A DNA stretch of 19,807 nucleotides from Flemingiibacterium sp045636145 (GTDB lineage: Bacteria; Bacillota; Clostridia; Oscillospirales; CAG-272), in contig JAZTWV010000043.1 of NCBI GenBank assembly GCA_045636145.1, positions 1 to 19,807 of the forward strand, given 5' to 3'. Positions within the stretch are counted from its first letter, which is position 1, and the number at the start of each line of letters is the position of its first letter. Positions 15,224 through 19,807 of the stretch are shown in pieces. Below the pieces are notes generated by a model, which was not told the origin of the DNA, made no database searches, and saw nothing but the letters and a program-made list of their open reading frames with translations. A program made the position numbers and the translations under genes.

Positions 15224-15265
15224 ATACGTAAGGAATGTCAAAATTTTGAGAAAGGTGAAAATCAC

Positions 15266-15490
15266 ATGAATCTGAACGAACAATTCCGTATGCACTCAAA
15301 TTTTCTGTTTTTTGCAGCTGCTGCGGCGTATATTGTAGGGATACTCCTCGTTATCTGTCCGAAAAAACTGTTAAAAAGCCGTGGTATCGTCTCCCCAAAG
15401 CGCATAAAGGCGGCACGTATAATAGGAATTTCCGTAATTCTTGTCATCGACATACTGATTGTGGCAACATGGGCAATGGGACTCCGGTAA
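15266..15490 (+). CDS. Small two-helix membrane protein
   Basis: A 74-residue protein with two membrane helices (about residues 12-31 and 51-72). They are joined by a short basic loop (CPKKLLKSRGIVSPKRIKAAR) that should stay in the cytoplasm, putting both ends outside. AAAGGTG (15251-15257) lies 8 bases before ATG, and a strong promoter lies just upstream. I do not recognise the family. It stands alone between divergent coaW and the RadC-like gene, which has its own promoter. No terminator follows its stop, so some readthrough into the next gene is possible. Confidence 0.75.
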   Translation: MNLNEQFRMHSNFLFFAAAAAYIVGILLVICPKKLLKSRGIVSPKRIKAARIIGISVILVIDILIVATWAMGLR

Positions 15491-15524
15491 TTCAGCATAC
15501 AGCAAAAAATTAACAACATCTCCC

Positions 15525-15553
15525 TTGAAAACAGAAAGCATCTGTGATATCAT
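15525..15553 (+). promoter_or_regulatory. Promoter of the RadC-like gene
   Basis: TTGAAA (15525-15530), 17-bp spacer, TATCAT (15548-15553) preceded by TGTGA, an extended -10 shared with several other promoters in the window. The predicted start near 15560 leaves a leader of about 27 bases. Confidence 0.7.
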
Positions 15554-15586
15554 AATGCATAATATATCAAAAATGGGGGGATTCGG

Positions 15587-16306
15587 GTGAGTCTGTACGA
15601 AAATTCAAATAAAAAGCCGCGCAAGATAAAGCCTACAGGCGCAGACGGTCATCGCTCCCGTATGTTCACAAAGTTTCTTAACGCCACAGACCGTGATGTT
15701 CTCCCCCGCGATCTTATTGAAATGGCGCTTTATTTTTCCATTCCCGTACGTGACACAAGAGATTCCGCAGTTGACCTGATGAGGCGCTTCAACAACAACA
15801 TTCGGAATGTACTTAACGCCCCGTCATCAGAGCTTGAAAAAATCGACGGGATCGGTCCTGAAAGCGCACTGCTTCTGAATCTTTTAGGTCGCATTGCCAC
15901 CCGTCTTGAATCCGAAGATTCGGACGATCGTCCGCGTTTTACGACCATAGATGAAATCTGCACACTTTTTATGCAGAATTATAACTTTCCAAGCGGAGAT
16001 GAGCTGTGGGTGGCGTTTTTTGATAATTCTATGCGCGCTATTATTCACAAATTCAAAGCCGAGCCAATCGAAATTTATACAGACGATATATACGAGCTTT
16101 TCGCACTTTCTGCCAAATACCACTCAAACACATTTGCCATAGCGCGTATGTCATCGACAAAATCCGTATACCCCACCATGCGTGACAACCTGATACATCA
16201 ATTTATACGCTCCACATTGGAAGGCTCACCGCTCAAAATGCTTGATTATTATATTGCCACAGCCGATGAGGCAATTCCAATAAGCAGACCGCTTAGTAAA
16301 GAGTAA
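15587..16306 (+). CDS. RadC/UPF0758-like protein with degenerate JAB (JAMM) motif
   Basis: A 239-residue protein with the RadC layout. Residues 18-80 hold the UPF0758 N domain (GHRSRM, DLIEMALYFSIP), and IDGIGPESALLLNLLGRIA (86-104) is a helix-hairpin-helix. The rest aligns with the JAB/MPN domain (ELWVAFFDNSMRAI onward). In active-type RadC the metal site is HxH followed 11 residues later by Asp. Here the equivalent positions are R187, S189 and D200 (ARMSSTKSVYPTMRD), so both histidines are lost, and the REV segment is DDI. Metal-dependent catalysis is therefore unlikely. The start is GTG with GGGGGGA 5 bases upstream. It has its own promoter and ends at a strong terminator. RadC function itself is poorly defined. 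Confidence 0.8.
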   Translation: MSLYENSNKKPRKIKPTGADGHRSRMFTKFLNATDRDVLPRDLIEMALYFSIPVRDTRDSAVDLMRRFNNNIRNVLNAPSSELEKIDGIGPESALLLNLLGRIATRLESEDSDDRPRFTTIDEICTLFMQNYNFPSGDELWVAFFDNSMRAIIHKFKAEPIEIYTDDIYELFALSAKYHSNTFAIARMSSTKSVYPTMRDNLIHQFIRSTLEGSPLKMLDYYIATADEAIPISRPLSKE

Positions 16307-16312
16307 AAACAA

Positions 16313-16350
16313 AACGACCTTGCAGTACCTAAACGGTACGCAAGGTCGTT
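16313..16350. terminator. Bidirectional terminator between the RadC-like gene and rplQ
   Basis: AACGACCTTGC (16313-16323) pairs exactly with 16340-16350. Above a single bulged A, GTACC/GGTAC continues the stem to a 5-base loop. The plus-strand tail is TCTTTTG; the minus-strand tail is TTTTGTTTTT. It ends both the RadC-like transcript and the alpha ribosomal-protein operon. Confidence 0.92.
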
Positions 16351-16372
16351 CTTTTGTTGGATTCAACCGAAA

Positions 16373-16783
16373 TTATTCAGCGTCTTCTGCCTTTTCGGTC
16401 TTTGCAGCCTTCTTGGGCTCTTCCTTCTTAACAAGCTCCTGCTTGGTAAGCTTGATGAGTGCCATTTCAGCAGCGTCGCCTCTACGCGGGCCGAGCTTGT
16501 AAATCTGAGTGTAACCGCCGTTTACATCAGCGTAATCGGGAGCGATCACATCAAACAGCTTCTTAACAACATCCTCTTTCGTAATGAAAGCGAGTGCTGC
16601 GCGGCGAGATGCGAGAGTATTCTTCTTGCCGAGAGTAATCATCTTTTCAGCAAGAGCACGTACCTCCTTGGCACGGGTCAAGGTAGTTTCGATAGAGCCA
16701 TTTTCGAGCAGATAAGTTACCATGCCTCTGAGCATTGCTTTTCTGTGCGCGGTAGTTCTGCCGAGCTTTCTGGTTCCGGGCAT
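16373..16783 (-). CDS. rplQ: 50S ribosomal protein L17
   Basis: A 136-residue L17, a large-subunit protein near the peptide exit. The start (MPGTRKLGRTTAHRKAMLR) and the core (GSIETTLTRAKEVRALAEK, NGGYTQIYKLGPRRGDAAEMALI) are canonical. After residue about 115 there is an extra charged, Lys/Glu/Ala-rich tail absent from the shorter (about 115-120) versions. AAGGAGGG (16798-16791) lies 7 bases before ATG. It is the last gene of the alpha operon, but is separated from rpoA by an unusual 335-base gap filled by repeats, so it may not be expressed in strict step with rpoA. Confidence 0.97.
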   Translation of the reverse strand: MPGTRKLGRTTAHRKAMLRGMVTYLLENGSIETTLTRAKEVRALAEKMITLGKKNTLASRRAALAFITKEDVVKKLFDVIAPDYADVNGGYTQIYKLGPRRGDAAEMALIKLTKQELVKKEEPKKAAKTEKAEDAE

Positions 16784-16829
16784 TGTAATTCCCTCCTTTT
16801 ACGGTTTTGTTGGAATATGAAATTTGGTT

Positions 16830-17124
16830 GAATAAAGCCAAAAGCGTTAGCAACGCCAAAGTTCAAGACGGTTTCGGCGAAGCCGAAATAAACGGCAATG
16901 CCGTTTAAGGCTTGAACTTACTTGCAAAAGCGTTAGCAACGCCAAAGTTCAAGACGGTTTCGGCGAAGCCGAAATAAACGGCAATGCCGTTTAAGGCTTG
17001 AACTTACTTGCAAAAAGCGTTAGCAACGCCAAAGTTCAAGACGGTTTCGGCAAAGCCGAAATAAACGGCAATGCCGTTTAAGGCTTGAACTTACTTGCAA
17101 AAAGCTCCGCTTTTTGCTTTATTC
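16830..17124. repeat. MITE-like palindromic block with 16-bp inverted ends
   Basis: The block between rplQ and rpoA begins with GAATAAAGCCAAAAGC (16830-16845) and ends with GCTTTTTGCTTTATTC (17109-17124), whose complement differs from the first at one of 16 bases. The right end includes the rpoA stop codon (17119-17121) and the last codon of rpoA. Just inside it, GCAAAAAGC/GCTTTTTGC makes a 9-bp hairpin with a TCC loop. No coding sequence is visible. A small non-autonomous mobile element is one reading; a local duplication is another. Confidence 0.6.
16839..17097. repeat. Three tandem 86-bp structured repeats
   Basis: Copies at 16839-16924, 16925-17010 and 17011-17097. Copies 1 and 2 are identical; copy 3 has one added A and one G-to-A change in a loop. 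Each copy folds as follows (copy 1 numbers): hairpin GCGTT-AGC-AACGC (16844-16856); then a 9-bp outer stem AAGTTCAAG (16859-16867) with CTTGAACTT (16911-16919) that encloses TTTCGGC-GAA-GCCGAAA (16872-16888) and AAACGGC-AAT-GCCGTTT (16890-16906). The third-copy change falls in the GAA loop and keeps the stem. It lies in the transcribed rpoA-rplQ spacer. Confidence 0.95.
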
Positions 17125-18069
17125 TTCCTCTTTCTTCAGATCAAGGCCTAAAGAATGTAACTTCTGAATTACTTCTTCAAGCGACTTCTTACCGAGGTTG
17201 CGGACCTTGATCATGTCCTCCTCGGTGCGGTTGGTAAGGTCTTCAACCGTAACGATGCCGGCGCGCTTCAAGCAGTTGAAGCTGCGTACCGACATGTCAA
17301 GCTCCTCAATGGTCATCTCAAGAACTTTTTCCTTAATGGTTTCTTCACGCTCAACCATGATTTCTGCCTTCTTTGCTTCATCAGAAAGATCAACAAAGAG
17401 GTTGAGATGCTCGTTGAGTATCTTGGCGCCAAGTGAGATTGCTTCTTTAGCTGAAATTGTACCGTTAGTTAAAACCTCAAGCGTTAACTTGTCGTAATCG
17501 GTATTGCTTCCGACACGGGTATTCTCCACGGTGTAGCTTACGTTGTACACAGGAGTATAGATCGAATCGGTGTAAATAAGACCGATAACAGAGGGGTTAT
17601 TCTGCTTGTTCTTCTCCTGGGAAACATATCCTCTGCCGTGATCGAAGGTAAGCTCCATATAGAAGCGAGTTCCCTCAGAAACGGTAGCGATGTGGTGGTC
17701 GGGTTCAAGGATCTCAATGTCTGCGTCCTGCTTAATATCACCTGCGGTGACATTGCACTGACCGTTTACATCAATGGTAACAGTCTTAGGACCGTTTGTA
17801 TGCAGCTTAGCTGTAATACCCTTGACATTAAGAACGATCTCGGTCACATCTTCCTTTACACCGGGAATAGTGGATATTTCATGGAGAACGCCGTCGATTT
17901 TGATGCTGACAACTGCAACACCGGGAAGCGAGCTGAGAAGAACTCGACGGAGCGAATTACCGAGAGTAGTTCCATAACCGCGCTCAAGAGGCTCGATGAT
18001 GAACTTACCGCTCTTGCCGTCTTCGCTCAAATTAACGGTTGCAATATTAGGCTTCTCTATTTCTATCAT
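17119..18069 (-). CDS. rpoA: DNA-directed RNA polymerase subunit alpha
   Basis: A 316-residue full-length alpha subunit. The N-terminal assembly domain shows FIIEPLERGYGTTLGNSLRR and VLLSSLPGVAV (about residues 23-53), followed by HEISTIPGVKEDVTEI. The C-terminal DNA- and activator-binding domain shows MTIEELDMSVRSFNCLKRAG and the VRNLGKKSLEEV helix-hairpin-helix. The tail is acidic (LKKEEE). GGAGGG lies upstream of ATG 18069. It follows rpsD by 66 bases, which include an ACAGCC/GGCTGT pairing (18097-18102 with 18128-18133). Its stop codon lies inside the inverted end of the repeat block that separates it from rplQ. Confidence 0.98.
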   Translation of the reverse strand: MIEIEKPNIATVNLSEDGKSGKFIIEPLERGYGTTLGNSLRRVLLSSLPGVAVVSIKIDGVLHEISTIPGVKEDVTEIVLNVKGITAKLHTNGPKTVTIDVNGQCNVTAGDIKQDADIEILEPDHHIATVSEGTRFYMELTFDHGRGYVSQEKNKQNNPSVIGLIYTDSIYTPVYNVSYTVENTRVGSNTDYDKLTLEVLTNGTISAKEAISLGAKILNEHLNLFVDLSDEAKKAEIMVEREETIKEKVLEMTIEELDMSVRSFNCLKRAGIVTVEDLTNRTEEDMIKVRNLGKKSLEEVIQKLHSLGLDLKKEEE

Positions 18070-18135
18070 TCAATAACCCTCCTTATGAATATAAACACAG
18101 CCTTAAAATCGTACTGGGTATATCGGAGGCTGTTA

Positions 18136-18732
18136 TTACTTAGAATACAATTCAACTACGAGCTGTTCTTCTACCGGGAAGTCAAGCTCTTCGCGCTGCA
18201 TCTGTGCAATTACTTTTGCAACTGCGTTTTCCTTGTCAACCTCAAGCCACTTGGGAGCAATTCTGGTCTGGCAGAGCTCTGCGAGAGACTTGAACTTCTC
18301 AGAGGACTTGCTGGTATCCTTAACGGAGATAACGTCGCCTACATTAACGAGAATGGAAGGGATGTTAGCCTTCTTGCCGTTAAGACGGAAATGATTGTGG
18401 CGAACAAGCTGTCTTGCTTCCTTACGGGTCTTAGCCATACCCATTCTGTAAACTACGTTGTCAAGACGAGACTCGAGGATACGGATGAGGTTTTCACCGG
18501 TAATACCGTCCTGCTTTGCTGCCATCTCATAGTAGTTTGCAAACTGATTTTCCAGAACACCGTATACAAACTTGAGTTTCTGCTTTTCCTTAAGCTGAGA
18601 GCCGTATTCGGAAAGCTTCTTTCTCTTGTCTGCGCCGGGATTTCTGATAGATTTCTTGTCGTAACCGAGAGCTGCGGGACTGATATCCAGCGCACGGCAT
18701 CTCTTTACGATAGGATCGTGATTAACTGCCAT
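18136..18732 (-). CDS. rpsD: 30S ribosomal protein S4
   Basis: A 198-residue S4, a primary 16S rRNA binder and assembly initiator. The S4 RNA-binding domain is clear (ESRLDNVVYRMGMAKTRKEARQLVRHNHF). The N terminus has a single cysteine (KRCRALDISP), so it is the zinc-free form rather than the four-cysteine form. GGAGGA lies before ATG 18732. S4 is the known autoregulator of the alpha operon in E. coli and of its own gene in B. subtilis. The 134-base structured spacer directly upstream is a candidate site for such control here. Confidence 0.98.
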   Translation of the reverse strand: MAVNHDPIVKRCRALDISPAALGYDKKSIRNPGADKRKKLSEYGSQLKEKQKLKFVYGVLENQFANYYEMAAKQDGITGENLIRILESRLDNVVYRMGMAKTRKEARQLVRHNHFRLNGKKANIPSILVNVGDVISVKDTSKSSEKFKSLAELCQTRIAPKWLEVDKENAVAKVIAQMQREELDFPVEEQLVVELYSK

Positions 18733-18764
18733 TGTAAATTTCCTCCGTTATTCTAAAATAGTAT

Positions 18765-18845
18765 CGGCACTTTTAAGCATATAAGCTATGCCGACGCCGA
18801 GCAAACGAATAGCTCGGTTCTCTTTTGATACCGACATTCGTCGGT
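18765..18845 (-). promoter_or_regulatory. Structured rpsD leader, candidate S4 autoregulatory RNA
   Basis: In the rpsK-rpsD spacer (minus strand) three stems can form: ACCGAC/GTCGGT (18845-18840 with 18835-18830), CCGAGC/GCTCGG (18817-18812 with 18802-18797) and CGGCA/TGCCG (18793-18789 with 18769-18765). The first arm (18845-18840) can alternatively pair with GTCGGC at 18795-18790, so two folds exclude each other. The last stem ends about 20 bases before the ribosome binding site. S4 binding is inferred from the known regulation, not seen directly. Confidence 0.5.
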
Positions 18846-18867
18846 GCTGAAAATTTCAAGCGTAAGA

Positions 18868-19263
18868 TTAAACTCTTCTGCGCTTGGGGGGACGGCAACC
18901 ATTGTGAGGAATGGGAGTTACGTCCTTAATGAGGCTGATATCAAGACCGGTTGCCTGGAGTGCGCGGATTGCGGACTCGCGACCTGCACCGGGACCCTTA
19001 ACATAAACCTCAACGGTCTTCATGCCGTGCTCCATTGCAGCCTTAGCAGCAGTCTCGGAAGCCATCTGAGCAGCGTAAGGAGTGGATTTTCTGGAACCCT
19101 TGAATCCAAGCTCGCCTGCGGAAGCCCACGATACAGCGTTGCCGGCTACGTCGGTAATAGTAACGATAGTGTTATTGAAGGTTGCGCGAATATGTGCTGC
19201 ACCCTTTTCGATGTTCTTGCGTTCGCGGCGCTTCTTAATAACCTTCTTAGCAGCTTTTGCCAT
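18868..19263 (-). CDS. rpsK: 30S ribosomal protein S11
   Basis: A 131-residue S11 of the small-subunit platform. The basic N terminus (MAKAAKKVIKKRRERKN) is followed by GAAHIRATFNNTIVTITD and SWASAGELGFKGSRKSTPYA. The C terminus has the conserved DVTPIPHNGCRPPKRRRV. AGGAG lies upstream of ATG 19263. It starts 13 bases after rpsM ends and precedes the structured rpsD leader. Confidence 0.98.
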   Translation of the reverse strand: MAKAAKKVIKKRRERKNIEKGAAHIRATFNNTIVTITDVAGNAVSWASAGELGFKGSRKSTPYAAQMASETAAKAAMEHGMKTVEVYVKGPGAGRESAIRALQATGLDISLIKDVTPIPHNGCRPPKRRRV

Positions 19264-19276
19264 CTTAGTTCACTCC

Positions 19277-19645
19277 TTACTTCTTCTTATTTGCGATTGT
19301 CTTAGCGGGACCCTTTCTGGTTCTCGCATTGGTCTTTGTTCTCTGACCTCTTACAGGCAGACCTTTTCTGTGTCTGATACCGCGGTAGCAGTTGATTTCG
19401 ATCATGCGCTTGATGTCAAGAGCAACGTCACGGCGGAGGTCGCCCTCAACCTTGTAGTTCTTTTCAATCTCGTCACGAAGCTTTGCGGTATCCTCTTCGG
19501 TAAGGTCCTTCGCTCTCTTATCGGGATCAACACCGGTCTTAGCCAGGATGTCCTTAGAGCTCTTGAGGCCGATACCGTAGATATAAGTGAGAGCAATTTC
19601 AACTCTCTTGTTGTTCGGAATATCAACACCGGCAATACGTGCCAT
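19277..19645 (-). CDS. rpsM: 30S ribosomal protein S13
   Basis: A 122-residue S13 from the head of the small subunit, contacting the P-site tRNA and the L5 bridge. It has MARIAGVDIPNNKRVEIALT, the YGIGLKSSKDIL helix-hairpin-helix and the conserved end RGIRHRKGLPVRGQRTKTNA followed by an Arg/Lys-rich tail. GGGGTG lies upstream of ATG 19645. It follows rpmJ by 45 bases. Confidence 0.98.
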   Translation of the reverse strand: MARIAGVDIPNNKRVEIALTYIYGIGLKSSKDILAKTGVDPDKRAKDLTEEDTAKLRDEIEKNYKVEGDLRRDVALDIKRMIEINCYRGIRHRKGLPVRGQRTKTNARTRKGPAKTIANKKK

Positions 19646-19690
19646 TCGTTAATTCACCCCTTCTTTAAAAGTTTAGGTTAATGTTGTGGT

Positions 19691-19804
19691 TTAGCCCTGT
19701 CTCTGCTTGTGCTTGGGATTCTCGCAGATGACCATGACACGACCATGTCTCTTGATGATCTTGCACTTTTCGCAGATCTTCTTAACGGATGGTTTTACTT
19801 TCAT
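19691..19804 (-). CDS. rpmJ: 50S ribosomal protein L36
   Basis: A complete 37-residue L36 at the window edge: MKVKPSVKKICEKCKIIKRH, then GRVMVICENPKHKQRQG. It is the zinc-binding form, with C11, C14, C27 and H32 as ligands. It lies directly upstream of rpsM, the usual order in Firmicutes. Its ribosome binding site lies outside the window. Confidence 0.96.
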   Translation of the reverse strand: MKVKPSVKKICEKCKIIKRHGRVMVICENPKHKQRQG

Positions 19805-19807
19805 TGT

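Noticed and set aside
15155..15265. Extended N terminus of the small membrane protein
   Set aside because: It would begin upstream of a near-perfect promoter at 15195-15223 and lacks its own ribosome binding site.
16839..17097. Tandem repeats as a CRISPR array
   Set aside because: The 86-bp units abut directly with no unique spacers, and no cas genes are present.
17099..17117. GCAAAAAGC/GCTTTTTGC hairpin as the rpoA terminator
   Set aside because: On the minus strand it is followed by AAGTAAG, not a T-tract. Termination there would also cut off rplQ.
17638..18756. 372-residue plus-strand frame opposite rpoA and rpsD
   Set aside because: Antisense shadow of two unmistakable ribosomal-operon genes and their spacer.

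Overview
The window looks like the chromosome of a spore-forming Clostridia bacterium, most likely of the Ruminococcaceae/Oscillospiraceae group. The reasons are two sporulation genes (gpr, spoIIP), families typical of that group (DUF421+DUF4363, DUF4364, the TIGR03960/TIGR03936 radical-SAM pair, a zinc-ribbon protein), strong GGAGG ribosome binding sites, TTGACA-17-TATAAT promoters, and the gene order rpmJ-rpsM-rpsK-rpsD-rpoA-rplQ. Assignment to the group is inference from gene content; no rRNA gene body is present in the window.

Left end (1-446): there is no protein gene. Three tandem, perfect-consensus minus-strand promoters, a boxA-like sequence and a GNRA hairpin show that an rRNA operon reads leftward off the window, with 16S expected just beyond base 1. 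Then come a small plus-strand pair (DUF421, DUF4363; 467-1485) and, convergent with overlapping stop codons, a minus-strand cluster (1482-7551). In transcription order this cluster is rlmB, a large membrane protein built like a P1B-type ATPase but without its catalytic motifs, a radical SAM protein and its partner DUF2344 protein.

Middle (7690-16350): on the minus strand lie a small four-CxxC zinc-ribbon gene whose leader contains a degenerate tRNA-like sequence, a DUF4364 gene and an orphan oligopeptide-binding lipoprotein. The sporulation pair gpr-spoIIP is on the plus strand and ends at a hairpin repeat and a bidirectional terminator. The terminator is shared with a minus-strand coaW-HAD phosphatase operon. 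A divergent promoter region then serves a 74-residue two-helix membrane protein and a RadC-like protein that has lost its metal-binding histidines.

Right end (16313-19807): the alpha ribosomal-protein operon on the minus strand, entering from rpmJ at the window edge. Two stretches stand out. The rpsD leader can form competing hairpins and may be an S4 autoregulatory site. The rpoA-rplQ gap is enlarged to 335 bp and holds three near-identical 86-bp copies of a folded palindromic element, bounded by a 16-bp inverted repeat that overlaps the rpoA stop codon. The most promising undescribed items are this repeat array, the pseudo-P-type ATPase, the tRNA-like leader and the JAMM-less RadC protein.
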